DNA of 62,186 nucleotides, from positions 1-62,186 of the forward strand of contig QVQC01000016.1 in the NCBI GenBank assembly GCA_003428585.1, read 5' to 3'. Source of the stretch: Nioella halotolerans (GTDB lineage: Bacteria; Pseudomonadota; Alphaproteobacteria; Rhodobacterales; Rhodobacteraceae). Shown one piece after another: positions 9,418 to 19,020 of the stretch (position 1 is its first letter; the number at the start of each line of letters is the position of its first letter). Below the pieces are notes generated by a model that saw only the letters and a program-made list of their open reading frames with translations, was not told the DNA's origin and ran no database searches. The translations under genes were made by a program, and so were the position numbers.

Positions 9418-9496
9418 CGGGCTGCTCTGCCTCTCTTGCTCCGCGGCCCATATGACCCCAAAAGCATGGCAACAGTTTGTCGGCGCGCGCGCCCTT

Positions 9497-9526
9497 TTGT
9501 GCAACCGGTCTTTGGGCCAGTATACG
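9497..9526 (+). promoter_or_regulatory. possible promoter in the divergent polysaccharide intergenic region
   Basis: TTGTGC (9497-9502) and TATACG (9521-9526) with an 18-base spacer, 23 bases before the WecG/TagA-type gene. The 131-base region also serves the minus-strand operon starting at 9417, so both transcripts probably start here. Confidence 0.35.
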
Positions 9527-9548
9527 CGCGAACCGCGAAAGGGCCCGA

Positions 9549-10310
9549 ATGAAATTCCACGCGAAAGATCATGAGGTTACGGTCAATGTCGCCGACTGGC
9601 CGGCGCTTGAGGCCGCGCTGCGCGCGCGCATTGCGGCGAGGCAGGGCTTCGCCATCGCCACGCTCAACCTCGACCACCTGACCAAGCTGAGCCCGCCAAG
9701 CCCGTTCCGCGCCGCCTATGACGCGCAGGATTTCGTCACCGCCGATGGCCGCCCGGTGGTCTGGTGCGCGCGCCTTGCCGGCCAGCCGGTGGACCTGCTG
9801 CCCGGATCGGACCTGATCCAGCCGCTCTGCCGCCTTGCCGCTGACCAAGACCTTGCAATCGGCCTTGTCGGCAGCACGCAAGACAGCCTCGCCGGGGCGG
9901 CAGATGCGCTCCGCGCCCGGATCCCCGGCCTGCGCGTCGCGGCCCGCATCGCGCCCGACATGGGGTTCGACCCGCACAGCCCCGAGGCCGACGCGATCCT
10001 GCGCAGGCTTGACGCCGCCGGGGTGCGGCTTTGCTTTCTCGCCCTCGGGGCGCCGAAACAGGAGATGCTGGCGGCGCGCGGGCGCAGGGTGACGCCCGGC
10101 ATGGGCTTTGCCAGCATCGGCGCCGGGCTCGATTTCCTGTCTGGCCACCAACGGCGTGCGCCGCTCTGGATCCGGCGGCTGGCGCTGGAATGGCTCTGGC
10201 GGCTGTTGTCCAGTCCCGGCCGCCTCGCGCGGCGCTACGCGCGAGCATTCCGCGACCTGCCCGGCCACCTCTGGCGGGCGTGGCGTCAGCGTGGCAGCCG
10301 GCGCGCCTGA
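9549..10310 (+). CDS. WecG/TagA/CpsF-type glycosyltransferase (GT26)
   Basis: Transfers a sugar, often ManNAcA, ManNAc or glucose, to a lipid-linked acceptor early in polysaccharide assembly. The 253-residue protein has ATLNLDHL near residue 40, a DGRPVVW segment and the family motif FLALGAPKQEML at about residue 163, followed by GAGLDFLSG. The GAAAGGG just before ATG 9549 decides the start. The gene is divergent from the minus-strand operon, and its 3' end overlaps the convergent SDR gene by 25 bases (10286-10310). Confidence 0.87.
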   Translation: MKFHAKDHEVTVNVADWPALEAALRARIAARQGFAIATLNLDHLTKLSPPSPFRAAYDAQDFVTADGRPVVWCARLAGQPVDLLPGSDLIQPLCRLAADQDLAIGLVGSTQDSLAGAADALRARIPGLRVAARIAPDMGFDPHSPEADAILRRLDAAGVRLCFLALGAPKQEMLAARGRRVTPGMGFASIGAGLDFLSGHQRRAPLWIRRLALEWLWRLLSSPGRLARRYARAFRDLPGHLWRAWRQRGSRRA

Positions 10311-11050
10311 ACCTTCGGCTTCATCAACACCCGGTCCGCGATCCGCCGTTTCAGCGACCGGGGCGGCGGCACCTCGCGGTCCATTTCCCATGTCGTGCCG
10401 GTCAGGCTCGGGTCATGCCACAGCGCCAGTTCGGCGCCCCATTTCGCGGCCGCCTCGGGTGGCAGGCCATCCGCGATTCCCATCCTTGTGGCCAGCATGC
10501 CCGGCATCCAGTCATTGATCACGATCCCCGGAAAGCGGTCGCCGAGATCGGCAATGAGCGCGCGGGTGAAAATCCGCGCCGCCCCCTTGGACACCGAGTA
10601 GGCCGAGGAGGCGGGCAAGGGCGCGATATCGGCGAAGGTGGCGACGTTGAGGATGCGGCCGAAGCCGCTGTCCAGCATGTCGTCCAGCGCCGCCCGCGTC
10701 GCGGCCACCATGCCGCCGAGATTGGTGCCCACCACCGCCATGAAGCTTTCCGCCGTCTCCTCGGGGAAGTCGCGGCGCGGGTAGATCGCGGCGTTGTTCA
10801 CCAGCAGGGTAACAGGTGCAATTTTTCGCACTGTAACAAATGCTTGAGATACATCGTTGAAGTCAGAAACATCCGCGACCACGGGATGGAACCGCCCCGG
10901 CTCGGCCATGCTCCGCACCTCTTCCAGCGCGTCCCGGTCGCGTCCGAACCCGGCCACCGGCATGGTGCGCGACAGCGCGACGGCCAGCGCCCGCCCAAGC
11001 CCGCCACCGGCGCCGGTGACAACGGCGATGCCTTGCGTCACGTCACTCAT
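10286..11050 (-). CDS. short-chain dehydrogenase/reductase
   Basis: Classical SDR of 254 residues, an NAD(P)-dependent alcohol or ketone oxidoreductase. It shows TGAGGGLGRAL at the N-terminus, NNAA near residue 87 and SSAYSVSKGAA with the catalytic Tyr and Lys at about 157-161. Its ATG overlaps the TGA of the GMC oxidoreductase gene (11047-11050), so the two oxidoreductases are coupled and may act in one pathway, possibly on the polysaccharide or its lipid carrier. The substrate is unknown. Confidence 0.85.
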   Translation of the reverse strand: MSDVTQGIAVVTGAGGGLGRALAVALSRTMPVAGFGRDRDALEEVRSMAEPGRFHPVVADVSDFNDVSQAFVTVRKIAPVTLLVNNAAIYPRRDFPEETAESFMAVVGTNLGGMVAATRAALDDMLDSGFGRILNVATFADIAPLPASSAYSVSKGAARIFTRALIADLGDRFPGIVINDWMPGMLATRMGIADGLPPEAAAKWGAELALWHDPSLTGTTWEMDREVPPPRSLKRRIADRVLMKPKVQARRLPR

Positions 11051-12612
11051 CCCGCCTCCTTTATTTGTTCGGCCACGCGCAGCGCGTTGGCGGCGATGGT
11101 CAGGCTCGGGTTCACCCCCATCGAGGTCGGAAAGACCGAGGCATCGGTCACCCAGAGGTTGGTCACCCCGTGCACGCGGCCCGCAGCGTTCACAACCGAG
11201 TCGCTCGCCTCAACGCCCATCCGTAACGTCCCGCAGGGATGGCCGAAATTCGGTTCGGGCTCCTGCGTCAGAAAGGCGGTGCGGGTGCCGCGAAAGGCGC
11301 GCCGTATGAGCCGCCGAAACGCCTTGCGACGCGCCAGAAGCTCCGGCGCGGTGTGGTAGTCCAGCCGGATCGCTGCGCCATCGGTCCGCACGCGGTTTTC
11401 CGCGTAAGGCAGATCCTCCAACAGCCCGACAAAGACCTTGGCGGTACCCATCACCTTCGCCCCGATCGCGGCCGGAATGCGTGTGGCGTCCAGCACGCCG
11501 GGCACGCGCCGCAGCCACGACCGGCCGACCCGCTGGCGCAGGTGATGCACGATCTCGCCATAGCCCACGTCGATCCCCATGGCCTGCACCATGCCAAGCC
11601 GCTGACCCTCCGCAAAGTAAAGATCGCGGAACCCCACCGATTTCGTCGGCCCCGCGAACCCCGCCGCCTTGCCGGGCCAGAGCGCGAAAATCTCGTTGAG
11701 GTGAAACATCAGGTTGCGCCCGACCAGCCCGGCGCCGTTGCCGATCCCGTCCGGGTCGGTCTCGCTGGCCGAGGCCATCAGGATACGCGGCGAGGACAGG
11801 GCGCCGGCGGCCAGCACCACCTGCCGCGCCCGGATGGCCCGCGTTTCGCCGGCCATCCGCGCCTCTACCGTGACACCGCAATCGGCCTGCCGGATCAACC
11901 GCGTCACCGTGCAGCCGGTCAGCAGCGTGGCGTTGCCCGTCGCAATCGCCGGCTCCACCCCGGCGGAGCGGCCATCCATCTTGCACGGCATCGGGCATTT
12001 ATGGCCAAGGCAGTCGCGGCACCCCGGCAGCCGGCGCAGCGCGCTGTGCAGAAGGTAGGGGTGAAGCCCGTTGGCGCGCAGCGTCTCCATGATGCGCGCA
12101 TCGCCCGCGCTTGGCGGGTGCGGCGGCGACAGGCCGGGGCTGGGCGTGTCGCAGAGCGGGTCAGGCTGCCCGTGGATGTGGAACAGCTGTTCCGCCGAGT
12201 CGAACCACGGCCGCATCTCGTCGAACCCGACGGGCCAGCCGCCGGTCGGGTGGGGCTGGCCCGGCAGGTCGTCGAGGTCGTGGCGTTCGGGCCGTTCCAG
12301 CGTCGCGGCATAGAAGACGGAGGATCCCCCGACCCCGGCGCCAAGCGGGGCGAAGAGGTCCTGTTCACGGCCGTTCACCCGCGCGCGGATCGGGTCGGGC
12401 CAGAACCCGCGCAGGCGTCGCGCCACCGGGTCGGCAAGGCCGGGGTCGAGCGGCGTCTCCTCCGCGCGGAAGCCGGGCAGGCCGGTCTCGACGAACAGCA
12501 CCTTCATCCCCGCCTCGGCCAGCGCGCGCCCCGCGACGCCACCGCCGATGCCGGTGCCGATGACGATGGCGTCCCAGCGGGTATCCTCGATATCGGTGAA
12601 ACGGGCGGTCAT
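11047..12612 (-). CDS. GMC-family FAD-dependent oxidoreductase
   Basis: Flavoprotein of the glucose-methanol-choline family, 521 residues from the ATG at 12612. The FAD-binding motif IVIGTGIGGGVAG lies near the N-terminus. A Cys-rich stretch, CRDCLGHKCPMPCKMD, sits around residue 200 and resembles bacterial GMC members that act on sugars or steroids. The C-terminal GMC domain shows HPCGTLRMG and ends with the NPSLTIAANA segment. An in-frame GTG lies at 12654, but the ATG directly precedes the FAD domain. It is coupled to the SDR downstream; the substrate is not evident. Confidence 0.85.
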   Translation of the reverse strand: MTARFTDIEDTRWDAIVIGTGIGGGVAGRALAEAGMKVLFVETGLPGFRAEETPLDPGLADPVARRLRGFWPDPIRARVNGREQDLFAPLGAGVGGSSVFYAATLERPERHDLDDLPGQPHPTGGWPVGFDEMRPWFDSAEQLFHIHGQPDPLCDTPSPGLSPPHPPSAGDARIMETLRANGLHPYLLHSALRRLPGCRDCLGHKCPMPCKMDGRSAGVEPAIATGNATLLTGCTVTRLIRQADCGVTVEARMAGETRAIRARQVVLAAGALSSPRILMASASETDPDGIGNGAGLVGRNLMFHLNEIFALWPGKAAGFAGPTKSVGFRDLYFAEGQRLGMVQAMGIDVGYGEIVHHLRQRVGRSWLRRVPGVLDATRIPAAIGAKVMGTAKVFVGLLEDLPYAENRVRTDGAAIRLDYHTAPELLARRKAFRRLIRRAFRGTRTAFLTQEPEPNFGHPCGTLRMGVEASDSVVNAAGRVHGVTNLWVTDASVFPTSMGVNPSLTIAANALRVAEQIKEAG

Positions 12613-12682
12613 TTGCGGCGATCCGTCTGCACGGGGGGTGTACGGGAGGTGCACGCGGGGTGCATGGGTGGCAAGGGCGGGT

Positions 12683-13609
12683 TCAGGGCTTGGCCAGCGG
12701 GTGATTGTCGAGCACGAGCGCCTTTAGCCGCGCGTCGAGCACATGGGTATAGATTTCCGTCGTGGCGATATCGGCATGGCCCAGCAATGTCTGGATCGCG
12801 CGCAGGTCGGCGCCGTTCTGAAGCAGGTGGGTGGCGAAGGCATGGCGCAGCGTATGCGGCGTGACCTGTTCGGGCGATACATGAGCATCAACCGCTATAT
12901 CCTTGATAAGGGTGAAAAATCTGATTCGTGTCAGGTGGCCTGACTTACCGCGCGAGGGAAACAGGAATCGCGCGGGCGGCTGGCCTTTCTCGGCCTTGGC
13001 GCGCGCCTCCTCGGCATCGCGATGTGCCAGCCACGCGGCGAGCGCCGCCCGCGCGGGCGGCGACAGGGGCACCATGCGCTCCTTGCCGCCCTTGCCCTTG
13101 ATCAGCAACAGGTGCGGATCCCCCCGCGCCGCCGAAACGGGAAGGCTCACAAGCTCGCTCACCCGCATTCCCGTGGCATAAAGAAGCTGCATCAGGCAAT
13201 GGTTGCGCAGCCGGTCCCCTGCGCTGCGGCCATGCGTTTCGGCGCTTGAAAGAAGCCGATCAACCTCTTCCATCGAAAGGGTTTTCGGCAATCTGCGTTC
13301 GCGCCCCGGCCCGGTGATCTGAAGCGCGGGATTGTCGGTGCGCCAGCCTTCTTCGTAGGCGAAACGGTAAAGCTGGCGAAGCGATGACAGTCGCCGGGCC
13401 CGGGTCGCGCGGGCCATGCCATCGGCCTCGAGCGCGATCAGGTAGGCCTCCAGATCGGCTCGGCTTGCCGCGTCGAAATCCGTGCCCCGCGCCGCCAGCC
13501 AGCCCGCCGCGTCCTTCAGGTCGCGCCCGTAGGCCAGCAGCGTATTCTCCGCCGCGTTCAGTTCCGCCGCTTGTGCCTCCAGAAACGGGGAAATCCACTC
13601 CGCCCTCAT
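12683..13609 (-). CDS. xerD: tyrosine recombinase XerD
   Basis: Site-specific recombinase that with XerC resolves chromosome dimers at dif, activated by FtsK. The 308-residue length is normal. The N-terminal SAM-like domain (about 1-90) precedes the catalytic domain with TGMRVSEL (Arg I), [12 protein letters not shown] (H-x-x-R) and [15 protein letters not shown], containing the nucleophile tyrosine. Nothing around it suggests a phage integrase, and the neighbours are chromosomal. Its start overlaps the stop of the upstream secreted-protein gene by four bases (13606-13609). Confidence 0.93.
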   Translation of the reverse strand: MRAEWISPFLEAQAAELNAAENTLLAYGRDLKDAAGWLAARGTDFDAASRADLEAYLIALEADGMARATRARRLSSLRQLYRFAYEEGWRTDNPALQITGPGRERRLPKTLSMEEVDRLLSSAETHGRSAGDRLRNHCLMQLLYATGMRVSELVSLPVSAARGDPHLLLIKGKGGKERMVPLSPPARAALAAWLAHRDAEEARAKAEKGQPPARFLFPSRGKSGHLTRIRFFTLIKDIAVDAHVSPEQVTPHTLRHAFATHLLQNGADLRAIQTLLGHADIATTEIYTHVLDARLKALVLDNHPLAKP

Positions 13610-15111
13610 CCCCGAAGCTCCAGCAGCAGCATTTGCAAGGCGGCCTGTCGTGCCACGCTTTCCAGGCCGAGCGCGCGAAAGAGCGCAAGCGCATCGCGCA
13701 GATCCGTGGGGTCGGCGGCATCGGACAACACCAGCGACGCGCGCAAAAGCGCCTCCCCGATCCGGTCGTCACCGACCATGCGTGCATAACGCTCGGGCAT
13801 CTCGACACGCGAGAAAACCTCCGCGATCATTCGGGGCATCATGTCGTTCGGTGACGGGTCGGCGTCTTGTCCGCGGGCAATGGCAAACAGGAACCGTTCG
13901 CGCGCCGATTGCGGCGACTCCGTTTGCGCCACGGTTTCGTATTCGTCGGAAAGCAGCGCCACCTCGCGCGCCAGTTGCGCCGCCTCCCCGGTCAGCGGCA
14001 GCCGGATCAACCGGCGCGCATAGGCTTCCGCGAAGGCCACTTCCAGCCCCGCCTCGTGCATCGCGGCCCAGGCGGCGGGCAGCGTCGTGGCCACCTCGTC
14101 GCCATCCTGCGCCAGAAGCGCCACGTCGAAGGCCTGCACGGCGGCGACCCGGTCCCAGACCCCGCCAGAGGCCGAGGGCACCCGGCTGGTATAGACCAAC
14201 TGCCATTGCGAGGGCGTGATCGCACCCGCGCGCGCCAGCCGCTCGGCGGCGTCAAGCTGTGCCCGCCAGCCCGCCACGTCGCCCAGATCGGCATGGGCGA
14301 AGGCCAGCGGCAACTGGCCCGCGCCGGGGCGTTCGCCGAGCGCCACGCGCATCAGGTAATGCAGCGGCGAGGGCGATCGGTCGCGCGGCAGCGGCGCCTC
14401 GCCCTCGGCCAGTGCGGGGTCCAGAAAGCGGGTGATCAGTTCCACCTCTTCCGCCGGAAGGAAGCCCAGCGCCTCGCCCGTGCCCAGCGTCAGCGCCGCC
14501 GCTGACCAGTCGCCGGACCGCGCGAGGCAGAAGATCCGAGCCGGGAAGGAGGGCGCGATATCGGGATTGGCGCGCATCGCGGCGCAGGCGCGGTCGGGCT
14601 GGTTGGTGAGCAGCGAGACATCGAACCAGCGTCGAAAGACCTGCGGCGCGGCCGGCCCGGCGCGTTCCATCAGCGCGCGCGCCGGCTCGATCGCGCCGCG
14701 CGACAGCAGCATGTCGAGCCGGGCAAGGAACAGATCCGCTTGCGCGGTCGAATCCGGGGGCGGATTCAGTTCCGCCAGCGCCAGCATGGTGGTGAAATCC
14801 TGCACCGCGGGCAGGCCGAGCGTGGGTTGCGCGCGGAACAGGTTGGCCAACGTCGCGGAGTCCGACCCGGCCCAGAGATCGGCGGGAAGCCCCGTCTGCA
14901 CCGGCGTCAGCAAGCCGACCGCGTCGAGGCTGACCGCGCCGATCGGCATCTCGGTAATCTCGGACGGCACGGCTGAACTGGCGATATTGCCATGCGGCGA
15001 CAGCAGGGTTTCCGACAGCCACTCGGGTTCCGCTGTCGGTGTGACATCGCCCTCCTGCGCCTGCACGGGCGCGGCCACCAACAGCGCGAGGATCGCGGTC
15101 CTAATCCACAT
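13606..15111 (-). CDS. secreted protein of unknown function, coupled to xerD
   Basis: The 501-residue product has a clear signal peptide ([19 protein letters not shown], cleavage after AQA-like site near 18) and no other membrane segment, so it should be periplasmic. The body is alpha-rich with many Ala/Leu/Glu repeats of the TPR/SEL-like kind, though no repeat motif is sharp enough to name. Two cysteines (in RACAAM and IFCLAR) may pair. It is sandwiched between a 45-residue membrane protein gene upstream (overlap 15101-15111) and xerD downstream (overlap 13606-13609), so all three are likely co-translated. No function is recognised. Confidence 0.8.
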   Translation of the reverse strand: MWIRTAILALLVAAPVQAQEGDVTPTAEPEWLSETLLSPHGNIASSAVPSEITEMPIGAVSLDAVGLLTPVQTGLPADLWAGSDSATLANLFRAQPTLGLPAVQDFTTMLALAELNPPPDSTAQADLFLARLDMLLSRGAIEPARALMERAGPAAPQVFRRWFDVSLLTNQPDRACAAMRANPDIAPSFPARIFCLARSGDWSAAALTLGTGEALGFLPAEEVELITRFLDPALAEGEAPLPRDRSPSPLHYLMRVALGERPGAGQLPLAFAHADLGDVAGWRAQLDAAERLARAGAITPSQWQLVYTSRVPSASGGVWDRVAAVQAFDVALLAQDGDEVATTLPAAWAAMHEAGLEVAFAEAYARRLIRLPLTGEAAQLAREVALLSDEYETVAQTESPQSARERFLFAIARGQDADPSPNDMMPRMIAEVFSRVEMPERYARMVGDDRIGEALLRASLVLSDAADPTDLRDALALFRALGLESVARQAALQMLLLELRG

Positions 15112-15238
15112 CTAGATCAACCGGTCGCGTTATTTCGCGTGACTGCGGCTGCATGAGACCCGAATAGCCATAGCCGACGAGCCCGATCAGCCCAAGGAGC
15201 GCAAGGAAAACAAGTAGCTTGATGATCCGCCGTATCAT
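15101..15238 (-). CDS. 45-residue single-pass membrane protein
   Basis: Small gene starting at ATG 15238 and ending with TAG at 15101-15103. The product begins MIRRIIKLLVFLALLGLIG, a positively charged N-terminus followed by a hydrophobic helix of about 18 residues, then a short tail rich in polar residues ending PVDLDVD. The arrangement predicts a single inner-membrane helix, N-terminus in. Its 3' end overlaps the start of the 501-residue secreted-protein gene by 11 bases, and it lies divergent from aroK. The coupling and the clean helix argue that it is real. The function is unknown. Confidence 0.72.
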   Translation of the reverse strand: MIRRIIKLLVFLALLGLIGLVGYGYSGLMQPQSREITRPVDLDVD

Positions 15239-15266
15239 GGTGTTCCCGACCTGCCGCGTTTCGGCG

Positions 15267-15294
15267 TTTGCCGCCGCTTTGATTTCACTATAAG
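15267..15294 (+). promoter_or_regulatory. probable aroK-aroB promoter
   Basis: A good -10 box TATAAG at 15289-15294 with TTTGCC at 15267-15272, spaced 16 bases. It lies about 45 bases before the aroK start in the region shared with the divergent 45-residue membrane protein gene. Confidence 0.42.
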
Positions 15295-15340
15295 CCAGTT
15301 GCGCGGGAAATTCTAAAGGGCAGGAGTGTTTTTTTTGGCC

Positions 15341-15904
15341 ATGCGCGAATCCAGGCCGGAGACCGGGGGGCGGCTTTTGCGTACCGTGGTGCTGGTCGGC
15401 ATGATGGGGGCGGGCAAGACGGCGATCGGCACCGCGCTGTCGGCGCGGCTTGGCGTGCCTTTCGAGGATTCGGATGCAGAGATCGAGGCCGCGTCGAGCC
15501 TCGCCATTACCGAGATTTTCGAGCGCTACGGCGAGGCGTTCTTTCGTGACAAGGAAGCCCAGGTGATCGCGCGGCTTCTGGAGGGGCCGCCTTGCGTGTT
15601 GTCGACCGGCGGGGGGGCGTGGATCGCGCCCGAGACCCGGGCGCTACTCTCTGCGCGGGCAGCGGTTGTCTGGCTGAAGGCCGATCTGGATCTCTTGTGG
15701 GCGCGGGTGCGCCACAAGGACACGCGGCCGCTGTTGCGCACAGAAAATCCGCGCGCGACGCTGGCTGAGCTTCTGGCGGCGCGGACCCCGGCCTACGAGG
15801 AAGCCGAGTTCGTGATCGAAACGCGGCCCGACTGGTCCATCACGCGGACGACCGACGCGGTTCTCGCGCGGCTCACCGCGGCCGGCATCGTGGAGACATC
15901 CTGA
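15341..15904 (+). CDS. aroK: shikimate kinase
   Basis: Phosphorylates shikimate with ATP in the common aromatic amino acid pathway. From ATG 15341 the protein is 187 residues, normal for the family. It shows the P-loop GMMGAGKTAIG, the DSDAEIE metal/substrate motif, the FFRDKE arginine-containing segment and STGGGAWI. The AGGAG at 15322-15326 is 14 bases from this ATG but 8 bases from an in-frame TTG at 15335, so TTG could be the real start and would add two residues. The stop TGA overlaps the aroB ATG by one base (15904). Confidence 0.93.
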   Translation: MRESRPETGGRLLRTVVLVGMMGAGKTAIGTALSARLGVPFEDSDAEIEAASSLAITEIFERYGEAFFRDKEAQVIARLLEGPPCVLSTGGGAWIAPETRALLSARAAVVWLKADLDLLWARVRHKDTRPLLRTENPRATLAELLAARTPAYEEAEFVIETRPDWSITRTTDAVLARLTAAGIVETS

Positions 15905-17019
15905 TGAGCCTTGCCACTGTTCACGTTCCCCTTGGCGCGCGCGCCTACGATGTGCGCATCGGGCCGGGCCTGCTGACGCGCGCCGGCGCCGAGATCGCGC
16001 CGCTGCTGAACCGCCCGCGGGTTTTCGTCGTGACCGAGGAACGGGTCGCCGCGCTGCATCTCGACACCTTGCGCGCCGGGCTTGCGACCGAGGGCATCGG
16101 TTTGGAGGCGCTGGTTCTGCCGCCGGGGGAGGCGACCAAGGGCTGGACGCAATTCACCCGCACCGTCGAATGGCTGCTGGAGCAGAAAGCGGAGCGCAAG
16201 GATATTGTCGTCGCGTTCGGCGGCGGGGTGATCGGCGATCTGGCCGGGTTCGCGGCCGCCGTGCTGCGCCGGGGCGTGCGATTCGTTCAGATCCCCACCA
16301 GCCTCTTGGCGCAGGTCGACAGTTCAGTGGGCGGCAAGACCGGTATCAATTCGGTGGCCGGCAAGAACCTGGTCGGGGCATTCCATCAGCCCGGTCTGGT
16401 GCTGGCCGATATCACGGTCCTGGGCACGCTGACGGCGCGCGATTTTCTCGCCGGCTACGGCGAGGTGCAGAAATACGGGCTGCTGGGCGATGCCGGGTTC
16501 TTCGAATGGCTGGAAGCGAACGGCCCCGCGATCGCGGTGGGGGACGACGCGCTGCGGCTGGAGGCGGTGCGCCGATCCGTGCAGATGAAGGCCGATATCG
16601 TGGCCCGCGACGAAACCGAACAGGGCGACCGGGCATTGCTCAACCTTGGCCACACGTTCTGCCATGCCTTGGAGGCTGCGACGGGCTATTCCGACCGGTT
16701 GCTGCATGGCGAGGGGGTGGCGATCGGTTGCGCGCTGGCGTTTGAACTGTCTGCCCGGCTGGGGCTGGTCAGCCAGGAAGAGCCGAGCCGCGTGCGCGAA
16801 CACCTTGCTGCCATGGGAATGAAGACCGACCTTGCCGATATTCCGGGCTATCTGCCGGATGCCGAGGGACTGCTCGACTTGATGGGGCAGGACAAGAAGG
16901 TCGTGGACGGGCAGCTGCGCTTCATCCTTGCGCGCGGGATCGGAGAGGCCTTCGTCGCGGCGGATATTCCGCGCGCGGTTGTGCGAGAACTGCTGGCCGA
17001 GGCCCTGTTGGCGCGGTGA
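15904..17019 (+). CDS. aroB: 3-dehydroquinate synthase
   Basis: Converts DAHP to 3-dehydroquinate, the second step of the shikimate pathway, using NAD and a divalent metal. At 371 residues it has the usual size. Clear marks are FGGGVIGDLAGF, the PTSLLAQVDSSVGGKTGIN segment and NLGHTFCHALE with metal-binding histidines; LLHGEGVAIG follows. The ATG shares a base with the aroK stop, the usual alphaproteobacterial aroKB arrangement, so the two enzymes are made together. Confidence 0.95.
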   Translation: MSLATVHVPLGARAYDVRIGPGLLTRAGAEIAPLLNRPRVFVVTEERVAALHLDTLRAGLATEGIGLEALVLPPGEATKGWTQFTRTVEWLLEQKAERKDIVVAFGGGVIGDLAGFAAAVLRRGVRFVQIPTSLLAQVDSSVGGKTGINSVAGKNLVGAFHQPGLVLADITVLGTLTARDFLAGYGEVQKYGLLGDAGFFEWLEANGPAIAVGDDALRLEAVRRSVQMKADIVARDETEQGDRALLNLGHTFCHALEAATGYSDRLLHGEGVAIGCALAFELSARLGLVSQEEPSRVREHLAAMGMKTDLADIPGYLPDAEGLLDLMGQDKKVVDGQLRFILARGIGEAFVAADIPRAVVRELLAEALLAR

Positions 17020-17025
17020 CGCCCG

Positions 17026-17595
17026 TCAGGCTTGCGTGAGTATGTAGTAGACCGCGTATCCGATTGCGGCCACCGCGGCCAGCCCGACGGCCATGCGCAA
17101 GAGGTTCAGCGTCAGGGTCAATGCAGCGGTCAGCAACGTGGTCAGGATCGTGCAGCCGGCATAGACAGTGCCAAGCAGCGCGTAGGGCAAGGCGAAACCG
17201 GCGAGCGCGAACGTGGCCTCGGTATAGGCATATTGCGGCTGCATGATGGCGGGAACTCCGACCCCGTAGGCATAGGCCAGGGCCGCGACGGCCGAGAGGA
17301 CCGCAATCAGGAATGTCAGACGCCGAGTCAGCGCCTCGCCGACGAGCATCCCGGCGAACTCGACACCCTCCACCACGATGGCGCCGGTGAGGATGCGCTG
17401 CCAGATCGGTGCGTCGATATCGGGCAGAGAGACGCCCTGGCCGCCGGCCACCGGGATCCCGGTGGGAGATTGAGGGCCTGTCGGCTGTTCATGCGTGTCC
17501 GCCCCGGCGCTGGACATACCGTTATAACGCACGCCGGTATTCGCGCCGGTCAGGAAATCATGGGTGTCGCGGTTGGTGGAATCGGTGGTCGGCAT
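17026..17595 (-). CDS. hypothetical multi-pass membrane protein
   Basis: From ATG 17595 the protein is 189 residues; an in-frame ATG at 17637 lacks a ribosome-binding site. The first 80 residues are polar and Gly/Pro/Thr-rich, without a signal peptide. Hydrophobic helices follow at roughly the middle and C-terminal half (for example LTFLIAVLSAVAALAYAYGV and a near-continuous hydrophobic stretch to the C-terminus), suggesting three to four membrane passes. It is convergent with aroB, six bases between stop codons. No family is recognised. Confidence 0.65.
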   Translation of the reverse strand: MPTTDSTNRDTHDFLTGANTGVRYNGMSSAGADTHEQPTGPQSPTGIPVAGGQGVSLPDIDAPIWQRILTGAIVVEGVEFAGMLVGEALTRRLTFLIAVLSAVAALAYAYGVGVPAIMQPQYAYTEATFALAGFALPYALLGTVYAGCTILTTLLTAALTLTLNLLRMAVGLAAVAAIGYAVYYILTQA

Positions 17596-17693
17596 GGCAG
17601 CTGCGTCCTGCGAGCGGAAAAAAATACCCGAGGTCATTGGAAATGAACTTTTTCAATCTAACAGGCGGGGCGCCGCGGTGCAAGGCAGGCGGC

Positions 17694-18203
17694 TCAGTCC
17701 GTGCCGCGATAGGGTTCCACGTATTGCAGCGCCATGTCCCAAGGAAAGAAGATCCAGGTATCCTGGCTGACCCCGGTGATGAACGTGTCCACCATCGGCT
17801 CCCCTTTGGGTTTGGCGTAGACGGTGGCGAAATGCGCCTTGGGGTACATGTCACGCACCAGGTGCAGGGTCTTGCCGCTGTCGACAAGGTCATCGACGAT
17901 CAGCACGCCCTCGCCATCGCCCATCATCTCGCCATCGGGCTTGTTCAGCACCATCGGCTTGCCCTGCGTCTGGTGGTGGTAGGACTTTACCGAAATCGTG
18001 TCGACGGTGCGGATGTCCAGCTCGCGCGCGACGATCATCGCGGGCGCCATGCCGCCGCGGGTGATCGCCACCACCGCGCGCCAGCTGCCATCCTTGCCGG
18101 GGCCGTGCTTGTCCAGCCGCCATGCAAGGGCGCGGGAATCGCGGTGGATCTGGTCCCACGAGATGTGGAACCCCTTTTCATGGGGAAGCTGCGGGCCGGT
18201 CAT
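17694..18203 (-). CDS. gpt: xanthine(-guanine) phosphoribosyltransferase
   Basis: Purine salvage enzyme that converts xanthine or guanine with PRPP to XMP or GMP. The 169-residue length matches the Gpt family. The PRPP-binding motif reads [14 protein letters not shown] in the middle, an ITRGG motif precedes it, and the C-terminal IFFPWD segment resembles the base-binding loop. It lies four bases downstream of fabI on the same strand and may be read from the same transcript, though the two pathways are unrelated. Confidence 0.9.
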   Translation of the reverse strand: MTGPQLPHEKGFHISWDQIHRDSRALAWRLDKHGPGKDGSWRAVVAITRGGMAPAMIVARELDIRTVDTISVKSYHHQTQGKPMVLNKPDGEMMGDGEGVLIVDDLVDSGKTLHLVRDMYPKAHFATVYAKPKGEPMVDTFITGVSQDTWIFFPWDMALQYVEPYRGTD

Positions 18204-18207
18204 CTGC

Positions 18208-19020
18208 TCAGCCTTCCTTCTTTTCCAGCGTCATGTCGGGCGCGTCGATCGCCTTCATGCCGATGACGTGGTAACCGGCATCCACGTGCAGCGTCTCGCC
18301 CGTCGTGCCGCTGCCCAGATCGGACAGGAGGTAGAGCGCGGCCTTGCCGACCTCCTCTTGCGTGACGTTCCGGCGCAGCGGCGAATTCAACTCGTTCCAC
18401 TTCATGATGTAGCGGAAATCGCCGATCCCGCTGGCGGCCAGCGTCTTGATCGGCCCGGCGGAAATGGCGTTGCAGCGGATGCCATCCTTGCCCAGATCCT
18501 CGGCGATGTATTTCACAGAGGCCTCCAGCGCCGCCTTGGCCACGCCCATCACGTTGTAGTGCGGCATCACCTGTTCGGCGCCGTAATAGGTCAGCGTCAG
18601 AAGCGACCCGCCCGGCCCCATCATCGCCGCCGCGCGCTGGCACACGGCGGTGAAGGAATAGACCGAGACATCCATGGTCATGCGGAAATTCTCGGCGCTG
18701 GTGTCGACGTAGCGGCCGCGCAGTTCCGACTTGTCGGAAAAACCGATGGCGTGAACCATGAAATCGAGCGTGCCCCACTTTTCGCGGAGCGCCGCGAACA
18801 GCGCATCCATCGAGGCGCTGTCGGTCACGTCACAGGGCAGCATCGTGTCGGAGCCGACCTGTTCGGCCAGCGGTTTCACACGTTTGAGCAATTGCTCGCC
18901 CTGGTAGGAAAAGGCCAGTTCGGCGCCTTGCTCGGCGCAGGCCTTGGCGATGCCCCAGGCGATGGATTTGTCGTTGGCGAGCCCCATGATGAGACCCCGC
19001 TTGCCAGTCATCAAACCCAT
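18208..19020 (-). CDS. fabI: enoyl-[acyl-carrier-protein] reductase (NADH)
   Basis: Last reduction of each fatty-acid elongation cycle and the target of triclosan. The 270-residue protein begins [20 protein letters not shown], the FabI form of the dinucleotide motif, and carries the catalytic pair in the Y-x6-K segment [23 protein letters not shown] forms the substrate-binding loop. GAAGGGAAG lies directly before ATG 19020. The gene is divergent from pdxH across 147 bases, and gpt follows with four bases between. Confidence 0.95.
   Translation of the reverse strand: MGLMTGKRGLIMGLANDKSIAWGIAKACAEQGAELAFSYQGEQLLKRVKPLAEQVGSDTMLPCDVTDSASMDALFAALREKWGTLDFMVHAIGFSDKSELRGRYVDTSAENFRMTMDVSVYSFTAVCQRAAAMMGPGGSLLTLTYYGAEQVMPHYNVMGVAKAALEASVKYIAEDLGKDGIRCNAISAGPIKTLAASGIGDFRYIMKWNELNSPLRRNVTQEEVGKAALYLLSDLGSGTTGETLHVDAGYHVIGMKAIDAPDMTLEKKEG

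Noticed and set aside
12683..13609. Phage integrase of a mobile element
   Set aside because: Sequence and setting match chromosomal XerD, with no attachment repeats beside it.
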